Assembly (NCBI GenBank): GCA_033085395.1
Contig: JANQBS010000310.1
Span: 1 to 41,370, forward strand
Direction: 5' to 3'
DNA: 41,370 nucleotides
DNA from: Xanthoparmelia taractica
Lineage: Eukaryota > Ascomycota > Lecanoromycetes > Lecanorales > Parmeliaceae
Part shown: positions 10,715 to 21,217 of the stretch, in pieces
Position numbering within the stretch: the first letter of the stretch is position 1
How the letters are laid out: each line of letters starts with the position of its first letter
Notes under the pieces: model-generated
What the model was told of the DNA's origin: nothing
The model's input: the letters and a program-made list of their open reading frames with translations, nothing else
Databases searched by the model: none
Translations under genes and position numbers: made by a program

Positions 10715-13153
10715 GCGGAGAAGGAAAAGGGCGAGAGTGTGGTTGTGGGCGTGGCGGGGATCGAAGCGGGCGAGGAGGGGATTCGATGAATCATTGGGAT
10801 TGAGCTGTCCCGTTAAGGTGAGGTTTATGATATCGTCGAAGACGAAGTCAGGGGAGAAATAATAAATATGAAATTGCTCTCCTTCTTGTGTTGTTCCTAT
10901 TAGTGTTCTCATTTATAAAGGCAAACACACCGGGATCAAGCAGTACTATAGATAGATAATTAGGTTGTCTTAATGCTAAAGTCAGTAGTTACTAGGCCTA
11001 GCTAGATCGTTAGCAGGCCCAGATAGACCTCTAAACGTACCTCAGCGCTAGAAAAACTCTCTATATCTCTACGATATAGATCTAAAGTATCTAACTAGAT
11101 AGCTATCTATAGGCGTAGATGGATAAAATAAAAGAATACAATTACTCTAAATAAAAAGAATTCGAATAAAGAGCCAACTAATAGTGTAAGACCCATATAT
11201 ACTTATAGTGCTCTCGAGGACACGTGTTCCCCGCATATACGCATGCATCTAGAATAGCGGCTAGATCATAAGACACACTAACTTTATAGTCCCACTATTT
11301 GATTAAATTCTTCGCCGTATATTACACGTCCCTCAACTATCCCCCTTGTCCCCTACCCCATATCCACACTCATCGAATTGCAGCCACCTTACTACTTCAC
11401 CTTACCTACCTCACGTACGCAATCTCCTATCAAAGACGAGCGAAAAGTCGAGTCAAAGGATACACTGAGCCCCGTCTTAACAAGTATCTAGCCTTCTATC
11501 ACTTCCCTTCCCTTCTCTTCCCTTCCCTTGCCTTACGCTTACTCCTCCAGTTTCCCCGTCAGTGGATTCTCCTTTTTCCTTTCCTTTCCTTTCTCGACTC
11601 TACTCTACTCTCCATAAAGGTTTACCTCAAAGAACGTCTATCATCCTTCCCATCTCCACGCTGTCTCTCTCTCTCTCTTTCTTTCGCTTTGCAGTATGTA
11701 CTCCTCGAACGTCACCTCTCCTTGCTGTGTATGGCGAGTTGGGCTTGTGGGAACAATCTTTTTAGATACGCGCCTGAAGGTGAAGGGAGCTATTGCTCTG
11801 CTATGTTAGATGGAGGAGGTGAGGAGGTTGAGGGGGGTAGAGGGGGAAGGTAGGGGAGGGGGATTAGGTGGTGGTGATGGGAGTACCGGACTCATATTAC
11901 GGATTCCCAATCTGTGGATTTGTGCAAGGGAGATCCGATGTCTTCTTCCTCTTCTTCACCCCCATCATTCGTTTGCGATGCGCGCCTGTGCGTATGTCGT
12001 TGCATATGATGCCATTGTGCTAGGACATTTCTCTAAGTTTGTTAGGCATGGAATGCTTTCGTGAACAGTCGCGCTCGCGTTGGGTTTGTTGAGGTTGTTT
12101 TCGGTTACTTTTCTGGGGTAAGGGAGGGGTTTCGAAGTGCGGTTCTTCTCTGGCTCTGGTATTGGTGGAGTTGATGGTCTGGGAGAAAGAACGTTGCTGG
12201 TGAAATGAATGATGTAATCAAGCGGTTCAAAGAAGGATCTTTCGGCCCTGGTTCATGCACTTTTGGTGCTGTTTCTCACCTTCGCGCTCAGAGGCTTTCT
12301 TTCACCTGCGTGGCGACGAAGGCAGAAGGTTTCTTGATCTTGCTTGTCTCTAATAACTTAGGTTGAGTTTTAAGACCGAGATTCATGTGGTGAAGTCCTG
12401 GTAAGCTCGCCAACAAAGAGTTCGACTCATTCTATAATATTGCACCCTGTCACAGTCACGCCGACTAACCTACCAGCCGCGAACCTTCAAGTGGCGACGA
12501 TGCTAGCTGCTACCACATGATCGAAAAATCGAGGCTGATATGTTGGTATATTAAGCGCCACCTGCTTTCAATATCAAACTCTCACGATCTTCCTATGACA
12601 GCTTGAAACAATGCCACTGACTCTACTGGACCCGAATGAAACATTACATAGAAGACCCAGCTCAGTGGGCTCGTCACGCAGCAGCAATGTTGGCGCGGGT
12701 ATACGGCTCTGCCCGCTTGCGGTTGTTCTATCCCTATTCGCGACAATCTGGGGTAAATACTGTTCGTTAACGGCAGCTGCCCTGCACGAGTCTCCTTTCG
12801 TTTCGATTCCCACTCGTAAGGATCTCGGTCCTGCTTGCGCGATGAATTGTCTGGAGATCAGTCACAGCCGGTTACTTTGCTTGGGCCATTTCATTCGCGC
12901 AGTGACAAACGCAGCCACGAAACCAGAGGTTACCGAGGGGGTGCAGCGCTATGGCCCAGGGCTGCGCGTGGCCGCATAATACGCTTGCACATCTGCAATG
13001 GATCATCATTACCGGCTTTGTTTGTCGTTGGCGTTCTTGTGCAACTCGCCCAGATTACCAAACATCAGTGGCGCTTTTGCCATAAGATTCTTGACCTTCC
13101 AGAGCCGGAACCTTTAAGACTTCACAATTTGCACTTTATCCCTAAGACACATC
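10715..13153. other. 2.4-kb gene-free stretch with low-GC island and C/T-then-G/A blocks
   Basis: About 10920-11300 is a low-GC island rich in TAG/CTA words (TAGATAGATAAT, CTAGATAGCTATCTATAGG), resembling a small RIP-degraded repeat. About 11320-11700 is C/T-rich (repeated CCCTTCC, then a CTCTCTCT run), and about 11800-11880 is G/A-rich. From 12600 to 13150 the DNA has normal composition and short open frames, but none connects to the transporter gene by a convincing splice. Confidence 0.5.
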
Positions 13154-14922
13154 ATGAAAGGCGTCATCCGAGATACTGGGCTTGATCATCTGACACGCCT
13201 ACTATTCAAGCAAGATCTAGCGCTCCCTTTACAACATTCGACATGGTGGCAGCGCTGTTACTATGGAACGGCTCCCCGAAACTCAAGTCAGGAGGCTACA
13301 GTAGGTTCTGGATCCCCACAAAAGGAACATATGGTAGAGAAAGAGTCGGTACAGCGGCCATGCAATGACACCCATGACGGACTTGAGCGCGGTGTAGGAG
13401 AGCATGTGGTCGGCTGGTACGGACCAGATGACCCAGAGGTGCTCTTGTAATCTGCTCCATCACAGGGCGTAGCTGACTTATGTCTCTTAGAATCCACTGA
13501 ACTTCTCGCCTCGCATGAAGGCCTTCATATGCGCCGAGATTTTCTTCCTGAATAGCTTCCTATACCTCGGCTCTTCAATCTACTCTCCCGGAATCCCGGG
13601 CGTCATGCAAGATCTCCATACCAGCCAAGTCGTAGCCACGCTCGGAACGTCCCTCTCAATCATAGGCTACGCGATAGGTCCAATGCTCTGGTCTCCTCTA
13701 TCCGAAGCCCCAAAGATCGGTAGGAATCCAGTTTACATCACCACCCTCGCCATCTTCGTCCTTCTCCAGTTTCCCATCGCCTTCGCCCCGGATATAGAGA
13801 CTGTCCTTATCTTTCGCTTCCTCGCCAGCTTTTTCGGCTCCCCTGCTATGGCGCTAGGTGGTGCTACTATCAGCGACATGTACCTCCCGCTAGAACGATC
13901 GTACGGTCTGGGGCTGTGGGAACTGAGCACGTGGATCGGACCTACTTTGGGACCTCTGGTCGGCGGGTTTGCGGTCCAGGCTATGGGTTGGAGGTGGACG
14001 ATTTGGGAGCTTGTGTGGGTTAATGGGCCCATGCTGCTTTTTGTGTTTTGCTTCCTTCCAGAGACGAGTGCGTCGAATATCCTTTACAGGAGAGCTAAGC
14101 GGATGCGTCGATGTGCGCGGAACGATGATTTTCGATGTGAAGCTGAGCTTAGGCCCTTGAATGTCACTGGAGGGGGGATCTTGTATGAGACTGTCGTCCG
14201 GCCGTGGGTCCTTTGCTTTCAGGAGCCAATCTGTCTTCTCCTGAATGCGTACACGGCTTTAATCTGTATCCTGCTCTTCGCCTGGCTGGAGTTTTTCCCT
14301 ATCGTCTTTGGAGGGATATACGGCTTCAGTAAGGGTGAAGTCGGACTGGCGTTTCTTGGGCTTCTGTGCGGCGCTGTTCTCGCAAATTTTTTATTTGTCG
14401 TATGGTTCAGCTTGACGGAGTCGAAGAACTTTGACAGCGATTGTCGCCGTAAACCGGAGAAGCGGTTCCTTCCGCTCATGGCGGGTTGCTGGTTGATCCC
14501 GATCAGTCTTTTCGTGTTTGGATGGGGAGCGAATCCTCGCATTCACTGGATTGTACCAATCATTGGCAGCGGCTTGTTCAGCATTGGCGGTTTCTCGCTC
14601 TTTGTAAGCTCCTTCCTCCCCACTCTCACTCCAGCCCTTGAGTTACGCTTGACGATGATTACAGATATCAGTCTTGAACTACCTCCCAGACGCCTACCCA
14701 GATCACGCGGCATCGGTCCTCGCGGGCAACACTTTCCTTCGCTGCGTCTGCGGTGCCACTTTTGTGCTCGTTGCGGCGTCAATGTACGATCGCTTGGGGC
14801 ATGCGTGGGCGAGTACTTTGATGGGGTTCGTAGGTTGTGGCTTTCTGCCTGTGCCTTTTCTCTTTTATTTTTTCGGGGATAGGATTAGGATGTCGAGTAA
14901 ACATGCGAGGAAGGATTTCTGA
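13154..14922 (+). CDS. DHA1-family MFS drug:H+ antiporter, three exons
   Basis: Exons 13154-13438, 13491-14603 and 14665-14922 join in phase 0 to a 551-residue protein. The first junction makes WYGPDDPE|NPLNFSPRMKAF, the hallmark entry sequence of fungal DHA1 transporters; the second makes FSLF|ISVLNYLPDAYPDHA, the usual helix 11 region. Introns are 52 bp (GTGCTC...CTTAG, branch-like CTGAC) and 61 bp (GTAAGC...TACAG). The start MKGVIRDTGLDHL is typical of the cycloheximide/fluconazole-resistance subgroup. Twelve hydrophobic segments are readable. Motif A-like SPLSEAPKIGRNP lies between helices 2 and 3, and motif C-like GPTLGPLVGG is in helix 5. It should export hydrophobic compounds at the plasma membrane using the proton gradient; substrate unknown. 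The coding frame is intact. No biosynthetic genes are adjacent, so a self-resistance role has no support here. Confidence 0.9.
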
Positions 14923-15660
14923 ATTTATACAGTGGTGGGAACAGTGGAGTAAGGCTTGGAAATACCTAGCCTGAGTACGAAGCCGTCTTGAAGCTCCCTC
15001 TTACCCTTTTGCGGCCGTGGTCTCAGACTGGAGAAATGCAAACAAAAGGCCTTTGGGCGAACGTGTATCAGTACCAGAGACTACGGAAATCTATGCGTTC
15101 TGACATGCGTTTAATATCCCTCCCCGCCACGCCCCCCCTCTCGGGCCTCATGCTCCATCTACCAACCCCACGCTCTCCCTCCCAATAGAATCAAACCCGA
15201 TCACCAAAGCAAAACCGAACACCCATCAAAATCGTCCTCTAGACTCTACTCTACCCTCTCACCAAAGCAAATGGACTCATCAGGCGCCAGGCTTCTGCCC
15301 TATTCTACCACCTCCCCCCCTCACCCCCCACTTCCCTTTGACCCGACGCACGTACCAGCCAGACCTACCCTCATCCTCCACCTCCAAAGTCCACTCAAAT
15401 CAGATTGGCTACCTACCTTGCCCCTCTCACCCTCCACTCCAACCCCCCCCAGCTTCCCTCCGAACAGCTCTACCGCAATACCGCAATACCCCCCCAGTAT
15501 CCCAGCATCCTTGACCACCCTCACTATCAATCATACATAACCGCATCAACCCTCCCCTCCCTACCCTACCCTACCCTACATTACCTCATCTTTTCTCATC
15601 TCTCTTAAAATCCACTTCAATCTCTGCTTTCCGCGCGCCTTTCCACTCGAGCGTGATTGG
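14923..15660. other. C-rich stretch upstream of a hAT element
   Basis: About 15120-15600 is strongly C/T-rich with C-runs, and two overlapping frames are open in it (15271-15540 and 15405-15608). Their proline/serine/leucine content follows from the base composition. One could imagine a broken gene in which the first frame passes into the second, but no family is recognised and I do not annotate it. Confidence 0.4.
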
Positions 15661-16163
15661 CAAGGTTCCCAATGGTTTCGCACCAAACCACGAACTATTA
15701 GTTAAACCGGTCCAATGAACCAATAGTTTGAACTAATTCAGTGATTTCGTAAATGATTCTAAATCGGTTCAGCTATCGAAATTATTAATTTAAACTAATA
15801 GTTCTAATAGTTCGTAAATCAGAGTATAATAGAGGTATTTAAAGACTAGTGCAGAACAAATATACTATTAAGACTTATTATTATTACTATTTTAACTTCT
15901 AATAAGTCTGAATCTAAGCTATAATATCTTCTATTTTATAATAAATTTATTAAATATCAACTTGAGATCTTTGATATTCTCTAAGTCTATTAACTATACG
16001 CGATACTTCACGAAGACCTTGAAGGCTATAAACTATTAGTTCAAATCATTAGTTCGTGGTGTGAACCGGTTCAAGTGTTGAATCAACTATTAACCACTTA
16101 TATAGCCTCAATTTGAACCGGTTCAGGCCTCGAAACCGATAGTTTGCACCATTGGGAACCTTG
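15661..16163 (+). mobile_element. Non-autonomous hAT element (MITE-like), 503 bp
   Basis: It begins CAAGGTTCCCAATGGT and ends in the inverse, ACCATTGGGAACCTTG, and is flanked by a perfect 8-bp duplication GTGATTGG (15653-15660 and 16164-16171), the hallmark of hAT transposition. Both ends, over more than 100 bp each, match the element at 27175-28008 read on the other strand. The interior is AT-rich; a stretch near 15960-16030 looks like a RIP-damaged copy of the end of the transposase coding region (ATCTTTGATATT in place of a GATCT-containing stretch). It cannot code for transposase and would need an autonomous relative. Confidence 0.92.
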
Positions 16164-17608
16164 GTGATTGGTGATACTACATCATCCACCTACCTACCTA
16201 CCTGGACACCTTACATACCCACCTACCGATCTCGCAAATGACGGTTCATGGCGATTTCATCGTCTATAGCGGCTCTGCTTTGACTGCCTGCTACGCTTTG
16301 CCACATCGGCGACTGAGTAGGAGGTGGGTAGGGTGGAGTTGGGTTGGGTTGTTTTTGATGTTGACGGTGATGGGTTGTTGGGAGAGGATGGGGAAGGGGG
16401 GTGGGGAGGGAAGGGGAGGATGGGGAATGGGAGGAATGGGGAAGGAGGAGGAATGTGAAAGGAGCGGGTTGGGCTCTACGGGGTGTTTACTACTGGGGAT
16501 GCTTGCCGCGAAATGTGATGTTGGGTCAGTTGATGCCATGGCTAGCAAATATCTCGGCGAGCCGAATGGAATACTTATTTCTCGCCTTGGAATATCCTTT
16601 GGCTGGCTCTTGTTTTAGCGATTCGGGCGCGCTGATGGGTGAAGATGATGCGTTGGATGCTCTTAGACACGATCCGTTATTCTAGATTCGCTATAATGGT
16701 TCCCGGGCGTAGAAACGAGGGAGGAATGTAAGGATCAGATAGCCATAGCCGTTATTACCCTTGATCCTATCGATAGCAACGGCAATCGTACATTTCGCTC
16801 GCGTCGGCTTCACCTGCTCAATATCCTCACGTTGTCTATCTTTGCACGCTATCTGTTCAACCAATCTACCCGCCTCCACCTTGGCCTGCGCTAAATAAAC
16901 GCAACAATATCATAGTCGCCTACACCCTCCTTCCCTCGCCACTTTGATCAGCTTCATTGTCTAGCTAGATTAGAGTGCTCGGGGCACGTTCGAACATTAT
17001 TGTATCCGTCAGGACAGTCGGCTGAGTTGTCTCCTGCAAAATATCTTGCTTTCTGTAAATTTGATTGGCCTGGAGCTTAGTACTGGAGTTATCAAGGTAT
17101 GGAAAGCACGAGAGGGGCTGTGGGTGGGCAAGTATGCTTATTCTGATGGATGGGATGCACAGAAAATAACGGTACAAGCAGAGATGTACGTATGTGATTT
17201 GGTGAGCCTAGCGCCGAGGCCAGCAGGCTTGAGCAGACTATAAGATGTGGCCCAGTGCTACAGAACTCCTTTGCTTGAGTGACAATGATCTGGAGTGGTT
17301 TGATATACACAGCTGGCTGGATACAGACGTGGGAAGGCGAGAAAACACAAATACTATTATTCTGAAAGAGAAGAATTCGGACGAGGAGCTACATGCTGGA
17401 GAGCAAACGCTATATATATGGCTCGTCTACTGATAGATATCTTCTTTTGTTATCATGAAAAGTTTCCACTGCAGCAGACCCACTCTGAAGCAATAGCCTC
17501 GTCTCGCCACACATAGGCCCCCCTCTACGATCCACCAACTCACAGTCGCACTGTTATGAGAAGTGAGAGAAGGCTGCCCTTTCATCAACAGATGTGTCTC
17601 GCATCTTA
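16164..17608. other. Intergenic stretch with G-rich block
   Basis: 16320-16470 is G/A-rich with at least six runs of three or more G within about 50 bases (16390-16440), a strong G-quadruplex candidate on the plus strand. The rest has ordinary composition. Small open frames here show no recognisable product. Confidence 0.5.
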
Positions 17609-18978
17609 CTAATACTCCCGCGCTGCAAAGCGCATCTCGCTGGCACCGACATCGAAGACCGCCAACACGTTCCGCAAAAACACAGTCCCGAGCACCGACA
17701 TGCCGCTGCCGGCATCGCTGATACCAGAGACACAGATCTCATCAGTCCCAGAGACAGGTATCTTCATATCCTCCCCTTTGAGAAAGAACGTCTGGTCTCA
17801 GATCTCGGCCCCAAATTCTGGCGCCTTGGCCGCGCAGTTTACGACGTAGGCGCCATAGCCGGCATCGTACACAGCCGGCGGATCAAACAGTGCGTTCACT
17901 GCGTCTGCGATCCCTGTGGGAAGATTGATAAAAGTGGTCCCGCTGTCAATCATTACCGAGTGGTGTGACGGGTCGGTCGGTAGTGATAACGGGTTCGGAA
18001 AGTTTGTTGGGCGCGTCCAGTTCGTTTCAGTGCTTCCTTCGTACGTGAATCCGCGGACGATGATGGTATAGAATTGGTACTGGGGTACGGAGTATGGGTT
18101 GCCGTAGGGATCCACCGTCATGAGCAGGAACGGCGCGCTAGAGAAGACGGGACTGCGACGTACAGGTGGGAAGCCACCAATTGCGAGGAGTCCGCCGGCT
18201 GCTACTCCGGAAGTGATGGAGGATCTTTCTATGGCTAGACTGAAGACGGGCGCGACGTACCCTTTGCTGAAAAAGTTGGTGAGGATGGGGTTGTAGGTGA
18301 TTGGCTCGGTAGTATTTGTCGGATCGGTCCCCGCGTAGGCTGATGTCTCTGACGGGAACGCGAGTCCGATCAATCCGCTCGTCACATTATTGCCATAGAA
18401 TTTCGACGCGTGGTCTGCGACGGCGATTTGCTGGGTCTGGACCGGTATCCCGGCAAGGGTCACTGTATCATTGCCGAATATCCCAGTTACGGTGCTGCCG
18501 TCTGCGTATAATATGTGGAAATTTTCGTTCTTGATACGCCTGAACGTGGGCGAGATGGTGTAGGTGGGTCCGAACATGCATGCGCTTTCTGGCTCGTGAG
18601 CTCTTGTCGTCTCATCGACGCACTGGAAGTCTTTGCCCACCACCCAGGTGTCGGAGCTTCCGGTATCGATTTGTGCTTGGAATGATTGCGTGCCAATCTC
18701 GAGATACGCGACCAACGTATTGTCCGCCGCAACATAATTCACGGGCGTAAGGCCATATACTCCGTTGATATGTTGTCCATTACGCAGTGACTGTATGTAC
18801 CCGGCGCGACATTTAGAGTCAGGACGTGTGCTGCAGGTACGTTTGGACTGGGGGCTTTAAATGCAGGGGGGAATTGGCTGCCGAGGCTGAATTTCTGAGA
18901 ACTGATCGTCTGCCCTATGGTGGCACAGAGGGTCAGTGCCAGGTAGAGCGCAGTAAGGAATCGTGTAAAGTGATACAT
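17609..18978 (-). pseudogene. Secreted pepsin-like aspartic protease (family A1), broken by frameshift and nonsense codon
   Basis: Read on the minus strand from ATG 18978 (MYHFTRFLTALYLALTLCA, a good signal peptide) to TAG at 17609-17611. The catalytic motifs are present: QIDTGSSDTWVVG near the start of the mature lobe and MIDSGTTFINLP in the second lobe. C-terminal sequence SVLGTVFLRNVLAVFDVGAS, followed by a normal family ending, lies in the same frame. Two lesions are visible. First, near 18790-18805 the signal/propeptide frame (VLTLNVAPG) must shift by one base to enter the protease frame (QHINGVYGLTPVNY). Second, TGA at 17798-17800 follows PEFGAEI, about 60 codons before the natural stop. 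No GT-AG intron explains either. An error in the sequence is possible for one lesion, less so for two. The protein would have been a secreted acid protease of about 430 residues. Confidence 0.85.
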
Positions 18979-19973
18979 CTGTAGAGAGCTACGTTCAAGC
19001 CAAGAAGCGTTGTACTGCGCAGTATTTTAACCTCACTGCTCGTACTTGCAGGAAAGACAGTCACCGAATTCTTGTAGCCCGTCCGGGCAGCCGATCAGAC
19101 TTTCGCTTTCTTGGGCGCAATTCACTAATTAACCTGTAAGCCATCGGAACCCACCGGCATCAGAGCTTTATGGAAGGTGTCGATATCTGATAAGAGTCTT
19201 CTGAGAAACCTGGAAAAGCTCTACTCGTTTATGTGTAGAGATTGTCAGTTTCATGTTACATTGAGTGGTGTATAGGAGGGGTCAACAGTATCTTAACAGC
19301 CAAGGAAGCGAGGTCTTGTAGATTCGCGAGCTTAGACCTCATCTAACTAAGATGAAGATGACAGTGAAAACACTTGGTTATTGGTAAGGAGTCTTACCAA
19401 AATGAAGGAAGGTCGCAGATCGTAGTAAAGCCTGGGCGAAACGGCAGAGAATCTATGTCTCAGGTACACATCGACGAATGTACTCAAGAAGACGAGATGG
19501 TGTGTGTGATAGAGTGAGGTATCGAGATATCTTCTTGAAGCTTTATGCGCCTAAAGTGCTTCCCAATCTTTTAGGGACAGCACAAAGGATTACATTACGA
19601 CAGCCCCGTAAGATCAGATTACACAGGCACTTATTAAAGAATACTGGACCTAGATGCCATCAAATCATACGAATTTTGTCTCAGAAGAACATCTGGAGAC
19701 TCGAATTCCCGGTGAGATGGCTTCAGACCGCTAGGTGTCTACTGTCGACTCTTCTTGCCAAATGAGTAATGCCTGTGTACAAAGGGAAGCAAATACTAAT
19801 GCGATTTTGTGTGGTCTGTAGTGCCTTCCATTCCTCTTTTCCTTAGAGAAGCGATATTGCTTTGCAATTGGTAGCTGTCAGCGTCATCGCGCTTTCCAAA
19901 TCGACAACACATGAATGACCTAACTCAGTCACATCACCCAGTCATCGTTCCCTCGCACAACTCTGATCAACAC
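18979..19973. other. Intergenic stretch, nothing recognised
   Basis: Contains the upstream region of the protease relic. The open frames here (for example 19478-19765) have no domain or codon pattern that I recognise. Confidence 0.45.
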
Positions 19974-20048
19974 TGTTGGAATTCAGCATCTCAGCCCTAT
20001 TATGGCTTGGCATGGACCATAAGTAACACTCAACTCCATAGAATAACA
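19974..20048 (+). repeat. 75-bp LTR-like repeat, copy 2 (plus orientation)
   Basis: Begins TGTTGGAATTCAGC and ends CCATAGAATAACA; 74 of 75 bases match the reverse complement of 1-75. The flanks (AACAC before, ATTAA after) show no target-site duplication, and no primer-binding site follows, so it is not an intact retrotransposon end. It lies 101 bp upstream of the ATG at 20150, so it is probably inside that gene's promoter or leader. Confidence 0.75.
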
Positions 20049-20149
20049 ATTAAGCCATCATCAAATTCCATTAAACACAATCATACCTCTTTATCGGACC
20101 ACCCGCCAACGCTTCACCTGCGACGACCTGCACCACATAAACCTTCACA

Positions 20150-21217
20150 ATGGCTAAAAAGCAAGGCTTCGCCGCTTATCCACCCAAAGTAGAGTACACT
20201 GAAATCTTGGGATACGTTGAAGAAGTCAATGGCATCTTCCACTCTCGCGACATTGGTCGTAGCTTCGAGCTCTTCGGGAAGGTCTATCTCGAGTTTGGTG
20301 ACACCTTCTGCAATGACAACAATGGAGATTTTGTCGGCCTCGCAAACAATACCGTGGCGATCATCGAGGACACAGACCAGCCGCTCAAGAGCAAGTATCT
20401 TGAGGTCGAAGAGAATGGTTTCATCTCACCGTTCATCAAGTTGACACCCGAGGAACAGCAGCTTGAGGATAACAAGATGGGTCGTGTGGTTCTCTGGGCT
20501 TTTGGCGGGGTGGTCGAGATGAAGGATGGCACTGGCCGTTTGTGGTACCAGAAGAGCATCGACCATGGGTTCGGCAATCTGGAGTACTTCGGCACTGGCA
20601 TCGCAGAGGTCGTAGAGGGCTATGGCTGCGATCAACAGCCTATTACTCATCGTACTGACGATCTCATCTTCGGTCCGGACGAGCCTCGCATGGGGACTTT
20701 CACGGCTATTGCGCATGAAGACTTCATCTACCTCTACGGCGACAGGCCGGATGGCAAAATCATACTTGCAAGACTTTACAATGGCCATTACGAAGGCCGT
20801 TTGAGGGAGAAGGGTGCGCATTACTACTGGGACGGTGCCGGGTGGGTGCAGGACTGGCAGAAGGCGGCAGTGGTGATTGAAGGGATGCAGCAAGGTGCTA
20901 TTGTGCGGTCGGAGCTTTTTGGTGAGGATAGACCGTTCTTGTTCGTCGGCACGAGCAAATGGGCAGACAGTCAGGTCTTCATGGGTGCGTCTGCTAGGTT
21001 AGAAGGCCCGTGGGAACTCAAGGCTGTGTGCAAAGCAGAGGGTATCAGAGAACCCACAGGCAAAGGGAAGTGGATGTACTGCATCTATCCACAGCTTTGG
21101 GCTTCAGAAGAGGAGAATGCCGACCTGGTGGTGACGTGGAGTGAGCAATATCCTGGTGGCGTGGTCGCAGCTAGGATCAAGCTGGCTGGCATTGCGGAGG
21201 ATGAAAGGGTGTCTTAG
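20150..21217 (+). CDS. DUF4185-like protein, predicted five-bladed beta-propeller
   Basis: One uninterrupted frame of 355 residues starting MAKKQGFAAYPPK. The segment GRSFELFGKVYLEFGDTFC, followed by a short Asp/Asn-rich loop, then GLANNTVAII, resembles the DUF4185 family, whose members have a GH43/GH62-like propeller fold and are suspected carbohydrate-active proteins. Later blade-like stretches include GRVVLWAFGGVVE, FIYLYGDRPDGKIILAR and PFLFVGTSKWADSQVFMG. There is no signal peptide, so if it acts on sugars it does so inside the cell, or it is not an enzyme. I cannot identify a catalytic triad with certainty. The gene is intact. The family call is from memory of the motif and moderately sure. 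Confidence 0.65.
   Translation: MAKKQGFAAYPPKVEYTEILGYVEEVNGIFHSRDIGRSFELFGKVYLEFGDTFCNDNNGDFVGLANNTVAIIEDTDQPLKSKYLEVEENGFISPFIKLTPEEQQLEDNKMGRVVLWAFGGVVEMKDGTGRLWYQKSIDHGFGNLEYFGTGIAEVVEGYGCDQQPITHRTDDLIFGPDEPRMGTFTAIAHEDFIYLYGDRPDGKIILARLYNGHYEGRLREKGAHYYWDGAGWVQDWQKAAVVIEGMQQGAIVRSELFGEDRPFLFVGTSKWADSQVFMGASARLEGPWELKAVCKAEGIREPTGKGKWMYCIYPQLWASEEENADLVVTWSEQYPGGVVAARIKLAGIAEDERVS

Noticed and set aside
12611..12979. Possible small gene upstream of the MFS transporter
   Set aside because: No domain, no signal peptide, overlapping frames on both strands, and the transporter has its own good start at 13154.
15271..15608. Possible proline-rich gene broken by a frameshift
   Set aside because: The two overlapping frames could be joined, but content follows the C-rich composition and nothing recognisable is encoded.
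19974..20048. Transposon terminal inverted repeat bounding a 20-kb element from 1 to 20048
   Set aside because: The copies point in opposite directions like TIRs, but each alone has LTR-type TG...CA ends, the interval holds unrelated ordinary genes and no transposase, so two separate insertions are more likely.
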